From: Pseudomonas arsenicoxydans
Lineage (GTDB): Bacteria > Pseudomonadota > Gammaproteobacteria > Pseudomonadales > Pseudomonadaceae
Direction: 5' to 3'
Length of the DNA stretch: 64,000 nucleotides
Assembly: GCF_900103875.1 (NCBI RefSeq)
Contig: NZ_LT629705.1
Location: 2,799,001-2,863,000 of the forward strand
Shown here piece after piece: positions 9,334 to 17,245 of the stretch (position 1 is the stretch's first letter; the number at the start of each line of letters is the position of its first letter). The notes beneath the pieces were generated by a model. It worked only from the letters and a program-made list of their open reading frames with translations. It had not been told where the DNA came from and searched no databases. Both the position numbers and the translations under genes were made by a program.

Positions 9334-9432
9334 ATCAAAAGATCGCAGCCTCGTTGCACTCGACAGCTCCTACAGGTTTGCGCATAACCCTTGTAGGAGC
9401 TGTCGAGTGCAACGAGGCTGCGATCTTTTGAT
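9334..9432. repeat. Long perfect inverted repeat, REP family C
   Basis: Two arms of 41 nt (9334–9374 and 9392–9432) are perfect reverse complements around a 17-nt loop; the core is GCAGCCTCGTTGCACTCGAC. Both flanks carry GATC(A)AAA/TTTTGATC, so the RNA hairpin would end in a U-run on either strand. It lies between two convergent genes, where it can act as a bidirectional terminator. Further copies occur at 13.76–13.98 kb. Confidence 0.9.
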
Positions 9433-9433
9433 C

Positions 9434-10024
9434 TTAAGCTGGCGCGTGCTCTTCCATCGCCGCCTTGTAGATCGAGTGTTTAGGCTGAGCAAACAAGCGC
9501 TCCATCATCGGTTCGAAGAAACTCAGCGGTAACGTCTCATACGCTGGATCAAACGCCGCCGCATCGTACTTGGCACAGAACTCAATGGTCGCCTGATATT
9601 GCGGATGCCCGCTGAATTGCTCGCGCAGATGCCGGTCCATCCCCAGGTGATGGAAGAAATAATAGCCCTGGAAGATCCCATGCTTCTCCACCATCCACAG
9701 GTTCTCGGCGCTGACGAATGGCTTGAGGATCGCCGCGGCAATGTCTGGATGGTTGTAGGAGCCCAGCGTGTCGCCGATGTCGTGCAGCAGCGCGCAGACC
9801 ACATATTCTTCATCACGGCCATCGCGCCAGGCACGGCTGGCGGTTTGCAGGGAATGGGTCAGGCGATCAACCGGGAAGCCGCCAAAATCACCCTCCAGCA
9901 ATTTCAGGTGCGTCACGATCCGTGTCGGTAGTTGCTTCGCGTAGGCACTGAAGTCCGCGGCGATGATCGCCCAGTCTTCCTGCGTGCCATCCTGCATGTG
10001 GGTGAAACGAGCGCTGGCATTCAT
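9434..10024 (-). CDS. HD-domain protein, possible MIOX/PhnZ-like diiron enzyme
   Basis: A 196-residue all-helical HD-domain protein. Candidate metal ligands are H57, H81-D82 (ALLHDIGDTLG), H92, H115 and a late Asp (about 154–159). The 24-residue spacing between the first His and the HD pair is like that of PhnZ, a mixed-valent diiron oxygenase, rather than of typical cyclic-nucleotide phosphodiesterases. Function is therefore open between phosphohydrolase and oxygenase. It lies 95 nt downstream of an Mpo1-like gene on the same strand; Mpo1 is an iron-dependent fatty-acid dioxygenase, which makes a shared lipid-related role conceivable but unproven. Confidence 0.75.
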   Translation of the reverse strand: MNASARFTHMQDGTQEDWAIIAADFSAYAKQLPTRIVTHLKLLEGDFGGFPVDRLTHSLQTASRAWRDGRDEEYVVCALLHDIGDTLGSYNHPDIAAAILKPFVSAENLWMVEKHGIFQGYYFFHHLGMDRHLREQFSGHPQYQATIEFCAKYDAAAFDPAYETLPLSFFEPMMERLFAQPKHSIYKAAMEEHAPA

Positions 10025-10119
10025 CAGCTATCCTCTTGTTCTGAGCGAAAGGGACATTTTGAGTGTAGAGCTTGGATCCAATTTTGCACTGGCCACGCAG
10101 GACGCTGACTCGGGGGAAC

Positions 10120-10428
10120 CTAGAACGGCACCCGACCCAGCACCATGTCGCGGTACATGACGAAGTCGCCGAGCAGGCTGTAAAGAGGGTGCTGAAAGGT
10201 CGCCGGGCGGTTCTTCTCGAAGAAGAAATGGCCGAGCCAGGCAAAGCTGTAACCCGCCAGCGGCAAGGCGAGCAACATCAGCCATGCGCCTTTGCCAATA
10301 GCCAATGCCAGAATGAAGATGACCAGGCTGGTACCGACAAAATGCAATCGTCGACAAGTGCTGTTGCTGTGTTCGCTGAGGTAGTACGGGTAAAACTCAG
10401 CGAAACTGTTGAAACGTCTGATGTTTTC
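10120..10428 (-). CDS. Mpo1-like (DUF962) membrane protein
   Basis: The 102-residue product shows the DUF962/Mpo1 signature: FAEFYPYYLSEHSNSTCRRLHFVGT near the N-terminus (His in SEH and RRLHF), then two hydrophobic helices, and GHFFFEKNRPATFQHPLYSL near the end. Yeast Mpo1 is an iron-dependent dioxygenase in alpha-oxidation of 2-hydroxy fatty acids, with conserved histidines as ligands. The start is taken as the GTG at 10428, preceded by GAGA; an upstream in-frame TTG at 10506 would add 26 unconserved-looking residues. It is followed by the HD-domain gene. Confidence 0.82.
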   Translation of the reverse strand, partial: ENIRRFNSFAEFYPYYLSEHSNSTCRRLHFVGTSLVIFILALAIGKGAWLMLLALPLAGYSFAWLGHFFFEKNRPATFQHPLYSLLGDFVMYRDMVLGRVPF

Positions 10429-10594
10429 CACGACTGCGATCTCTGTGGTTGTTGTTCTGATTGCAAGTTGTTCTGCGGGTAGCTTATTTGAGTCTAGAGT
10501 GATCAATGGCGTCAGCCAGTGACAATAGGCGCCACTTTAGTATCCTTCGAAAACTTGCCGCGTTAGACGGCTCACCACGTAGTAAGTAAACGCC

Positions 10595-11656
10595 ATGAGC
10601 GAACGAACGACTTCTGCAAGCTGGGCGATGGGGATTGTCAAAGCACTGGAGATGGACGGCCTGGATTGTCGGGTTCTGTTCAAGCAGCTGGGGCTCGACT
10701 ACGCGGCACTGGATGACCCCGATGCGCGCTTCCCGCAAGACTCCATGACACGACTGTGGCAGCGCGCGGTCGAGCTGTCCGGCAACCCCGCAATCGGCCT
10801 GAACATGGGCAAAGTGGTGCGCCCGGCGTCCTTTCATGTCGCCGGTTACGCGCTGATGTCCAGCCGGACCCTGGCCGAAGGCTTTCAACGACTGGTGCGC
10901 TATCAACGGATCATTGCCGAAAGTGCTGACCTGAGCTTCCGGTTGCTGGATGAAGGGTATGCGCTGATTCTGACGGTCCATGGCGACCATCTGCCGCCGA
11001 CCCGACAAAGTGCCGAAGCATCGCTGGCCTGTGCGTTGGCGCTGTGTGGCTGGTTGACCGGGCGCACGCTGCAGCCGCGAAAAGTGCTGGTGCAGGGCGA
11101 TCAGCCGAGCAATCTAGAACCCTACAAACTAGCGTTCCATGCGCCGTTGGTGTTCAACGCGCCTTATGACGCGTTGATCTTCGAACGCGCCGACATGGAG
11201 GCGCCGCTACCGACCGCCAACGAGGCGATGGCGTTGCTGCATGACCGGTTTGCCGGTGAGTATCTGGCGCGGTTTTCAGAGAGTCGGGTGACCCACAAGG
11301 CGCGGCAGGTGCTGTGCCGTTTGCTGCCCCAGGGCGAGCCCAAGCGCGACACCGTGGCGCAGACGCTGCACTTGTCGCAACGGACCCTGCAGCGACGCTT
11401 GCAGGAAGAAGGCACGAGTTTTCAGACGTTGCTGGACGACACGCGACGCGAACTGGCCGAGCAATACCTGGCGCAGCCAACCATGACGCTGCTGGAAATT
11501 GCCTACCTGTTGGGGTTTGCCGACCCGAGCAATTTCTTCCGCGCCTTTCGCCGCTGGTTCGACGCCACGCCCGGCGAGTACCGGGCGCGGCTGATGGAAA
11601 CGCCCGCGCCTGTCAGTGGCGCCAGAACGCAGGAATGCACAGAACAAACACCGTAA
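10595..11656 (+). CDS. AraC-family regulator with arabinose_bd-type N-terminal domain
   Basis: The 353-residue protein has the N-terminal 'arabinose-binding' domain of the OruR/ArgR-like AraC subgroup (about residues 20–210; GLNMGKVVRPASFHVAGYAL is characteristic) and a C-terminal AraC helix-turn-helix pair (about 235–335; VAQTLHLSQRTLQRRLQEEG and LLEIAYLLGFADPSNFFRAF). Such regulators usually respond to amino acids or small organic acids. No catabolic genes lie beside it, so its targets are not evident. Its 3' end overlaps the convergent trkH by 44 nt. Confidence 0.93.
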   Translation: MSERTTSASWAMGIVKALEMDGLDCRVLFKQLGLDYAALDDPDARFPQDSMTRLWQRAVELSGNPAIGLNMGKVVRPASFHVAGYALMSSRTLAEGFQRLVRYQRIIAESADLSFRLLDEGYALILTVHGDHLPPTRQSAEASLACALALCGWLTGRTLQPRKVLVQGDQPSNLEPYKLAFHAPLVFNAPYDALIFERADMEAPLPTANEAMALLHDRFAGEYLARFSESRVTHKARQVLCRLLPQGEPKRDTVAQTLHLSQRTLQRRLQEEGTSFQTLLDDTRRELAEQYLAQPTMTLLEIAYLLGFADPSNFFRAFRRWFDATPGEYRARLMETPAPVSGARTQECTEQTP

Positions 11657-13067
11657 TGATCTCCAGTCGTCCCAGCAGCATGCCGAACGAGAGAATCCAC
11701 TTGGCGGCGTCCGGCAGGGTGGCGAAGTTGCCCGCCGGGCCGATGGTTTCGCCCAGGCCCGGACCCACGCCGGAGACGGTACTGGCTGCGCCGGTCAGGG
11801 CGGTCATCCAGTCCACGCCGAGCAGCGACAGCAGCAATGCGATCACGCAAATGGTGATGGCGAAGAAGAACGAAAACGTCAGGATCGAACGCACGATTTC
11901 TTCGTCGAGACGGTGGCCGTTGTACTTCTGCTTGATCACCGCGCGTGGGTGAATCAGCTGATTAAGGTTGGCCTTGAGCAGAATATAGGCAACCTGGAAG
12001 CGGAAAATTTTGATCCCGCCGGCCGTCGAGCCCGAGCAACCTCCGACAAAGCCCAGATAGAAAAACAGCATCAGCGAGAAATTGCCCCAGAGGCTGTAGT
12101 CCCCCAGTGCAAAACCGGTGGTGGTCACCACCGACGTCACGTTCAGGGCCACATGGCGCAGGGCCTCGAGCCAGTGCAGTTTGGTGGTCCACCAATACCA
12201 GGTCCCCAGCACCAGCCAGGTCACCAGCAACATGCCGAGCAAACCTTGAACTTGCTGGTCCTTGATCAGTGCCCGACGGTTACCGCGCAAGGTCGCCACA
12301 TACAGGGTGAACGGCAGGCTGCCGAGGATCATGATGACGATCGCCACCCAGTGCACCGCCGGTTGTGTCCACTTCGCCAGTGACTGGTCGGACGTGGAGA
12401 ATCCACCGGTGGAAATCGCTGACATGGCGTGGTTGATCGCATCGAACGGACTCATCCCGGCCCACCAGAGCGCGAGGCTGCCCAGAACGGTAATGCCGAC
12501 ATAGGCCGCCACGATCAGGCGCGCCACCATGTGCGAACGGGGCATGATTTTTTCGGAACGGTCCGACGACTCCGTCTGAAACAGCCGCATGCCACCGATG
12601 CGCAGCAACGGCAGAATCGCGACCGCCATGCCGATGAAGCCGATGCCGCCGATCCAGTGCAGTAGCGAACGCCACATCAGGATGCCGGGGGACATGGTGT
12701 CCAGGCCCGTGAGCACCGTCGACCCGGTGGCGGTAATGCCGGACATGCTTTCGAAGAACGAGTCGGTGTAGCTGATGCGCTGAGTCAGCAGAAAGGGCAG
12801 CGCAGCGAAGATGCACACCACCACCCAGCTGCTGACGGTCAGCAAATACATGTCTCGTGGACGCAGGTGTACATGTTCCGGGCGACCGGGGATGACCAGT
12901 GCAAGGCCGGCGACAAAGGTAATCATGCTCGCCCAGAGGAACGATGGCAGGTCGCTGGTGCGGTCGAAAATCACCAGCGTGGCCATGGGCACGACCATGG
13001 CGATGGCCAGCGTGATCAGGAAGATGCCGATGATGAAACCAATAGTCCGTAAGGTCGGCAACGCCAT
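11613..13067 (-). CDS. trkH: Trk-type potassium uptake protein TrkH
   Basis: The 484-residue membrane protein has about ten transmembrane helices and the four pore-loop segments of TrkH/KtrB channels, each with its selectivity glycine: SGITATGSTV, MSAISTGGFST, SVVTTTGFALG and ASTVSGVGPGLGE. It is the membrane subunit of K+ uptake and works with cytosolic TrkA, which is not in this window. An in-frame upstream extension to 13166 exists, but MALPTLRTIGFIIG is the normal start. The gene ends inside the 3' end of the convergent AraC regulator. Confidence 0.95.
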   Translation of the reverse strand: MALPTLRTIGFIIGIFLITLAIAMVVPMATLVIFDRTSDLPSFLWASMITFVAGLALVIPGRPEHVHLRPRDMYLLTVSSWVVVCIFAALPFLLTQRISYTDSFFESMSGITATGSTVLTGLDTMSPGILMWRSLLHWIGGIGFIGMAVAILPLLRIGGMRLFQTESSDRSEKIMPRSHMVARLIVAAYVGITVLGSLALWWAGMSPFDAINHAMSAISTGGFSTSDQSLAKWTQPAVHWVAIVIMILGSLPFTLYVATLRGNRRALIKDQQVQGLLGMLLVTWLVLGTWYWWTTKLHWLEALRHVALNVTSVVTTTGFALGDYSLWGNFSLMLFFYLGFVGGCSGSTAGGIKIFRFQVAYILLKANLNQLIHPRAVIKQKYNGHRLDEEIVRSILTFSFFFAITICVIALLLSLLGVDWMTALTGAASTVSGVGPGLGETIGPAGNFATLPDAAKWILSFGMLLGRLEIITVFVLCIPAFWRH

Positions 13068-13189
13068 GAAGTCCGCTCGGGCTGATAATGGGAAGGGCGC
13101 CATTCTACCCGTGGGGCCTGCTATGTAAACCGGCACTCCCGAGGTGGTTACCGCTAGAATAGCCAAACATTTTTTACAGGAGGTGGCCG

Positions 13190-13756
13190 ATGCAGGCTCT
13201 CGACGCTTTGCTCAACCGTGTTTCCGTTCCACGACTGATCGACCCGGCACCCACCGCGGAACAACGCGAAGTGCTGTTCGCCGCCGCGATGCGCGCACCC
13301 GACCACGGCCACTTGCAGCCTTGGCGCTTCCTGACAGTCGAAGGCGCGGCGCGTGAGCAAATGGGCGAGTTGCTGGCTGAAGCGGCGAAGCTGCAGGACA
13401 GCGACGTGTCGGAAGCGGCGCTGGACAAGGCGCGTAACGGTCCATTGCGCGCGCCGTTGGTGGTGGTGGTGATCGCGCGGTTGCAGGATCACATCAAGTA
13501 TCCGAAGTCCGAGCAGTTGCTGGCAGCGGGGTGTGCGGCTCACGGGATTTTGCTGGCTGCGTATGCGCAAGGCATTGGCGCGGTGTGGCGCACAGGTGAT
13601 CTGGCCTATTCGGCGCATGTTGCCAAAAGGTTGGGGCTGGCGGACGGTGAGCAGGTCATCGCGTTTCTCTATCTCGGCACGCCGCAGAAAGAACCGCGCG
13701 TAGCGGAGAAGGTCAATCTGGCCGAATTCGTCAGCGCATGGCCAGGCAAGGGCTGA
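13190..13756 (+). CDS. YdjA-type small nitroreductase
   Basis: A 188-residue flavin-binding nitroreductase of the YdjA group: N-terminal LLNRVSVPRLIDPAPT, APDHGHLQPWRF (the FMN-binding loop), AAGCAAHGILLAAYAQGIGAVWRTG and the C-terminal FLYLGTPQKEPR. Physiological substrate is unknown. The ribosome site ACAGGAGG is strong. Its last 29 codons (from 13670), together with the following half repeat, recur in slightly shortened form at 13821, which suggests a local duplication. Confidence 0.93.
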   Translation: MQALDALLNRVSVPRLIDPAPTAEQREVLFAAAMRAPDHGHLQPWRFLTVEGAAREQMGELLAEAAKLQDSDVSEAALDKARNGPLRAPLVVVVIARLQDHIKYPKSEQLLAAGCAAHGILLAAYAQGIGAVWRTGDLAYSAHVAKRLGLADGEQVIAFLYLGTPQKEPRVAEKVNLAEFVSAWPGKG

Positions 13757-13757
13757 A

Positions 13758-13820
13758 GATCAAGAGATCGCAGCCTCGTTGCACTCGACAGCTCCTACAG
13801 AGGGCGTGCAGCCCTTGTCC
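13758..13820. repeat. Truncated REP family C half-element
   Basis: The first arm of the family C palindrome (GATCGCAGCCTCGTTGCACT onward) runs to 13799. It is followed by about 20 nt of loop-like sequence ending CCCTTGT, after which the second arm is missing and the duplicated gene end begins at 13821. The breakpoint therefore falls within the start of the second arm. Confidence 0.8.
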
Positions 13821-13886
13821 TATATCGGCACGCCGCAGAAAGAACCGCGCGTGGCGTTCGTCAGCGCATGGCCAGGTAAGGGCTGA
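13821..13886 (+). pseudogene. Duplicated 3' fragment of the nitroreductase gene
   Basis: These 22 codons, including a stop, repeat the last 29 codons of the preceding gene (13670–13756). They have one amino-acid change early (Leu to Ile), one silent change near the end, and a clean in-frame loss of 21 nt (7 codons) in the middle. There is no start codon or ribosome site, so the copy cannot make a protein. The duplication extends into the palindromic repeat that follows both copies. Confidence 0.85.
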
Positions 13887-13985
13887 AGATCAAGAGATCG
13901 CAGCCTCGTTGCACTCGACAGCTCCTACAAGGGCTATGCGTCCCTCTGTAGGAGCTGTCGAGTGCAACGAGGCTGCGATCTTTTA
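13881..13985. repeat. REP family C inverted pair
   Basis: A complete copy of the long palindrome: arm GATCGCAGCCTCGTTGCACT onward to about 13930, short loop, and reverse-complement arm ending GCGATCTTTT at 13984. It separates the nitroreductase remnant from the convergent histidine kinase gene and may terminate transcription from both sides. Confidence 0.88.
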
Positions 13986-13999
13986 GCATCACCACTGCA

Positions 14000-15340
14000 C
14001 TAGGGTTGAACCACCGCCCCCGGCACCAACGGTAATTCCAGGCTGGCGATGAACCCGCCATCCGGGTGATTGGCCAGCACCAGGCTCCCGCCGTGGCGCT
14101 CTGCCGCCCGGCGCGCAATCGCCAATCCAAGGCCATGTCCGGGTGCTGTTTGCCCGGGAGCGCGGTAGAACGGCTCGCCCAACTGACTCAAGTGCCCGGC
14201 ATCGACACCCGGCCCATGGTCACGCACGCTGACCACGATCCGCTCGCCCTGACGCACCGCCTGCATTTCAATCGCCTGACCCACCGGGTTGAATCGCTGA
14301 GCGTTGCGCAGCAGGTTATCCACGGCGCGTTCGATCATCGTCGGCCAACCCTTGAGGTTCAGCTGCGGTTCGGCCTCGAGGTGTACGTTTTGCTCCGGCG
14401 AACCCAATTGCGCATCCTTTTGCAGGGTGTTGAGCAGGGCATTGAGATCAACGTCTTCGGCGCTGGCGTTGTCGGCATCGACTCGCGCCAACACCAGAAT
14501 TTCACTGATCAACGCTTCCAGCCGATCACACTCGCGCGTCAGGCGCGGTGCCAGTTTTTCCCGTTCCTCGGGCGTGGCCCGTTCGGCCAGTGCCAGCGCT
14601 ATGCGCAGTCGGGCGAGAGGGGAGCGCAATTCGTGGGAAACGTCGCGCAGTAATTGCCGCTGGCTACCGATCAAACTTTGCAGGCGCGCACCCATGCGGT
14701 TGAAGTCGTTGGCCAGCACGCCAAATTCATCGCGGCGGTTGGCCAGTTTCACCAGGCTGTTCTGCTGATAGGTGGTTTGCCCCAAATCATGCACCGCGCC
14801 GCGCAAGCGACTCAGCGGTCGGGTGATGGACAAGGTGACGAACAGGCTGAAAAGGGTCAGCACCACCAATGCAATACCCAATGCGCTCAACGGCCAGAGC
14901 AGGCTTTCGCGGTGCCAGGCGTCCAGTTCCGGGTGTGGAATGCGGTAGATCAGCAGGTAGGTGTCGCCGGTTTTGTCACTGGTGTATTCGGCGGTCAGGC
15001 GCCGCCACGGCAGGCGCCGGTCGTCATTGTTCTGTCGTGCTTCGAAGGCTGCCGCACGACGGGGGAATGTGCCGCGCACCACGGGATCGCCGCTCTCGTT
15101 AAGCACTTGAACGTCGATGTGATATTGGCGTTTGCGCTGTTCCAGAATGTCCTGGGCCGCTTCCTCGCCCTGAGATTCGTAGGTTTGCGTCCACTGTTCG
15201 GCCAGGTTGTTGAGGCCCGGGTGGCGACTGAGTATCCACGCGTCCTGGTTAAGCATGTGCCCGAGCAGAATGGACAATCCCGCAACCAGAGCGATGGCCA
15301 GCCAGAAGCTGGCCAGAATACGCCAGAACAATGAGCGCAC
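14000..15340 (-). CDS. cpxA: CpxA-like sensor histidine kinase
   Basis: The 446-residue membrane kinase has a first membrane helix (about residues 5–27), a periplasmic domain to about 150, a second helix (about 152–172), a HAMP linker, the H-box VSHELRSPLARLR with the phospho-accepting His, N-box DNLLRNAQRF, G1 DHGPGVD and G2 GHGLGLAIARRA. The partner regulator and a CpxP/Spy-like protein lie just upstream on the same strand, the order known for the Pseudomonas Cpx-like envelope-stress system. The start is the GTG at 15340 with AGGA 8 nt before it. A terminator-like hairpin separates it from the CpxP-like gene, so it may have its own promoter or depend on read-through. Confidence 0.9.
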   Translation of the reverse strand: MRSLFWRILASFWLAIALVAGLSILLGHMLNQDAWILSRHPGLNNLAEQWTQTYESQGEEAAQDILEQRKRQYHIDVQVLNESGDPVVRGTFPRRAAAFEARQNNDDRRLPWRRLTAEYTSDKTGDTYLLIYRIPHPELDAWHRESLLWPLSALGIALVVLTLFSLFVTLSITRPLSRLRGAVHDLGQTTYQQNSLVKLANRRDEFGVLANDFNRMGARLQSLIGSQRQLLRDVSHELRSPLARLRIALALAERATPEEREKLAPRLTRECDRLEALISEILVLARVDADNASAEDVDLNALLNTLQKDAQLGSPEQNVHLEAEPQLNLKGWPTMIERAVDNLLRNAQRFNPVGQAIEMQAVRQGERIVVSVRDHGPGVDAGHLSQLGEPFYRAPGQTAPGHGLGLAIARRAAERHGGSLVLANHPDGGFIASLELPLVPGAVVQP

Positions 15341-15413
15341 AGGAAATCCTCGAACAATCACAGATCAGTGTGGAAGCGGCATCGCCGCTCCCGCATTGGA
15401 ACAGATGGCAAAA

Positions 15414-15441
15414 GGACCCGACGGGTTTAGCCGTCGGGTCC
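15414..15441 (-). terminator. Rho-independent terminator after the CpxP-like gene
   Basis: An 11-bp GC-rich perfect stem (GGACCCGACGG with its complement) and a 6-nt loop, followed on the minus strand by TTTT. It falls between the CpxP-like gene and cpxA, so it should reduce kinase transcription relative to the CpxP-like gene. Confidence 0.8.
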
Positions 15442-15453
15442 GGGGTTAGCGCA

Positions 15454-15912
15454 TTATTGCGCTTTTGGCTGTTGCTGCTGTTGCTGCGCTTTCCAGGCCT
15501 TGAACTCAGCCCATTCGGCGCGACGCTCAGCCTGTTTTTTCTGGATCTCGTCGAATTTCTTCTGTTGATCCGGTTTCAGCAGGGCGCGCACATCGGCTTC
15601 GGCTTTCTTGTGGTTGGCGGCCATTTCGTCTTTCATGGCTTTCTGGTCGGCTGGCGATAGTTTTTCCAGGTATTTTTCGACCAGTTGCTTACGCTCGTGC
15701 ATCTGCTCGCCCATGATCTTGCGGATCTGGTCGCGCTGTTCGCGGCTCAGGTCGAGCTGGCTGTACGGGCCTTTGCCGTGCATGCCGTGCATCTGACCGC
15801 CGTGGTGCGAACCGTCCATCGGGCCACCCATCGGGCCGGCACCTTCAGGCGAAGCCATGGCAATGGTCGGCAGAGCGGCAGCGAACATCAGAGCGATAAG
15901 AGTCTTGCGCAT
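15454..15912 (-). CDS. Spy/CpxP-family periplasmic protein
   Basis: The 152-residue product has a clear signal peptide (MRKTLIALMFAAALPTIAMA), a His/Gly/Met-rich stretch (residues about 25–50) and a helical domain with the LTxxQ-type repeat (LDLSREQRDQIRKI, later LLKPDQQKKFDEI), ending in a Gln run. CpxP/Spy proteins are periplasmic chaperone-like proteins that restrain the Cpx sensor. The His/Met-rich N-terminus could bind metal, such as copper (inference). A CpxR-box-like direct repeat lies about 85–100 nt upstream, so it is probably CpxR-controlled. GGAGATACA precedes the ATG. Confidence 0.9.
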   Translation of the reverse strand: MRKTLIALMFAAALPTIAMASPEGAGPMGGPMDGSHHGGQMHGMHGKGPYSQLDLSREQRDQIRKIMGEQMHERKQLVEKYLEKLSPADQKAMKDEMAANHKKAEADVRALLKPDQQKKFDEIQKKQAERRAEWAEFKAWKAQQQQQQPKAQ

Positions 15913-15994
15913 GGTGTATCTCCTTGTCTCGTTCCCGGTACGTTCCGGATGAGTACAGATTACGAGGATCAAGGTAAGCGGCGGTCAGCGCAGC

Positions 15995-16010
15995 GTAAAG
16001 CTTGGGTAAA
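15995..16010. promoter_or_regulatory. Putative CpxR box
   Basis: GTAAA-N6-GTAAA, read on the plus strand, is a match to the tandem GTAAA box bound by CpxR in enterobacteria (usual spacing 4–8). It lies between cpxR and the CpxP-like gene, 83 nt before the latter's start, where a feedback activation site would be expected. Transfer of the E. coli consensus to Pseudomonas is inference. Confidence 0.5.
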
Positions 16011-16037
16011 GACGATTTCTCGCCGACCTGACAAATC

Positions 16038-16715
16038 TTACAGGCTGTAGTAATAACCGCGGCTACGCAGGGCAATGATGCGCGGACGGCCGTCGGGGTG
16101 CGGGCCGATCTTTTTGCGCAGGTTGCTGACGTGCATGTCCAGGCTGCGGTCGTACAGGGTCAGTTTGCGACCGAGGGCGATTTGCGCCAGTTCCTGCTTG
16201 TCCAGCGGCTCGCCAGGTTGCTTGAGCAGGGCTTCGAGCAGGCGGCTTTCGGAGACGGTGAGGGTGAATTCCTGTTCGTCGATGCTGACCACACCGCGCA
16301 CCGGGCTGAAACACAGGTCGCCCAGTTCGAGCTGGCTCGACACGGCCGCCGGATGACTGCGGCGCAATACGGCGCGCAGACGGGCTGTCAGTTCCCGCGG
16401 GTCGCACGGCTTGGCCAGGTAATCGTCGGCGCCCAGTTCCAGGCCGAGGATGCGATCCAGTGGCTCGCCACGGGCCGAGAGCATCAGCACCGGCAAATCG
16501 GGATGATCGCTGCGCAATTGCTTGAGCAGCTCCAGGCCGCTGCCGTCGGGCAGCATCACGTCCAGCACCACGGCCGCCGGAGACGTTTCGGCCAGCGCAC
16601 GGCGGGCACTCTGGCCGTCGTGACAGGCACGGACCTGAAAGCCTTCCTGGCTCAGCCAACTGCTCAGGAGCTCACACAGCTCCTGGTCATCATCAATTAA
16701 TAACAGCTCGCTCAT
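16038..16715 (-). CDS. cpxR: CpxR-like OmpR-family response regulator
   Basis: A 225-residue response regulator with an intact receiver (acidic D8–D10, phospho-acceptor D52 in VVLDVMLPDGSG, and K in YLAKPCDPRE) and an OmpR-type winged helix (LTVSESRLLEALLKQPGEPL to SNLRKKIGPHPDGRPRI and LRSRGYYYSL). It sits with a CpxP-like and a CpxA-like gene, so it is the regulator of that envelope-stress pair. It begins 7 nt after the stop of the upstream coiled-coil protein gene, so both are likely on one transcript. Confidence 0.92.
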   Translation of the reverse strand: MSELLLIDDDQELCELLSSWLSQEGFQVRACHDGQSARRALAETSPAAVVLDVMLPDGSGLELLKQLRSDHPDLPVLMLSARGEPLDRILGLELGADDYLAKPCDPRELTARLRAVLRRSHPAAVSSQLELGDLCFSPVRGVVSIDEQEFTLTVSESRLLEALLKQPGEPLDKQELAQIALGRKLTLYDRSLDMHVSNLRKKIGPHPDGRPRIIALRSRGYYYSL

Positions 16716-16722
16716 GACTCAC

Positions 16723-17136
16723 TCAATTTAGCCATTGCCTACGTTTTCTCGTGGCACCGCTGGCGAAGATACCGCAGAGCAGTGCCAAAAGCGCAACTGC
16801 GGCGCCAATGACGAACCATTGCTGTTGATCGGTCAGCAGGCGTGGCAGCGGGTTGCTGGCCTGGGTTTCCTTGAGTTGCAGCTTGAGGCGCTGATTCTCT
16901 TGGCGCAACCGGGTCAGTTGAGCGCTTTCACGTTCGTTATCGGTATTTTGCAGTTGTTTGCTCAGTTCTTCTCGTTGCTGTTCGCTCACCTTCAAGCGTT
17001 GTTGCAACTCGGTGATCTGGCTGCCGGCGCTCAATGACAACGGCGTCGAACCGGCGCCCTCGGCGCGTTCCTCACCGTGGGCAGGGGCCACAATCGACAA
17101 CGTCACCAACATCAGACACAACGGACCTTTGCGCAT
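16723..17136 (-). CDS. Exported coiled-coil protein with C-terminal membrane anchor
   Basis: The 137-residue product has a signal peptide (about residues 1–22), a long heptad-rich coiled coil (about 40–95, rich in Gln/Leu/Arg/Glu) and a C-terminal membrane helix (WFVIGAAVALLALLCGIFASG) followed by Arg/Lys. This layout matches the C-terminal part of TIGR04211-type SH3/coiled-coil proteins, but without the SH3 domain. Function is unknown. ATG at 17136 has GGAGT six bases upstream. It is the first gene of the cpxR transcript unit. Confidence 0.8.
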   Translation of the reverse strand: MRKGPLCLMLVTLSIVAPAHGEERAEGAGSTPLSLSAGSQITELQQRLKVSEQQREELSKQLQNTDNERESAQLTRLRQENQRLKLQLKETQASNPLPRLLTDQQQWFVIGAAVALLALLCGIFASGATRKRRQWLN

Positions 17137-17150
17137 CGCCACTCCTGATT

Positions 17151-17166
17151 CCAATACGAGTATTGG
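17151..17166. promoter_or_regulatory. Perfect palindrome close to a start codon
   Basis: CCAATACGAGTATTGG is a 7-2-7 perfect palindrome ending 15 nt before the ATG of the coiled-coil gene, at the head of the cpx unit. It could be an operator or an mRNA hairpin near the ribosome site. No match to a known site was recognised. Confidence 0.3.
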
Positions 17167-17245
17167 GCAGGTTGTCGGCAGTCAAACGAGAATAATGAGC
17201 GTTGAGAGCGCGATGAACCGACAAGGTTCACCGCGAGACAGGACT

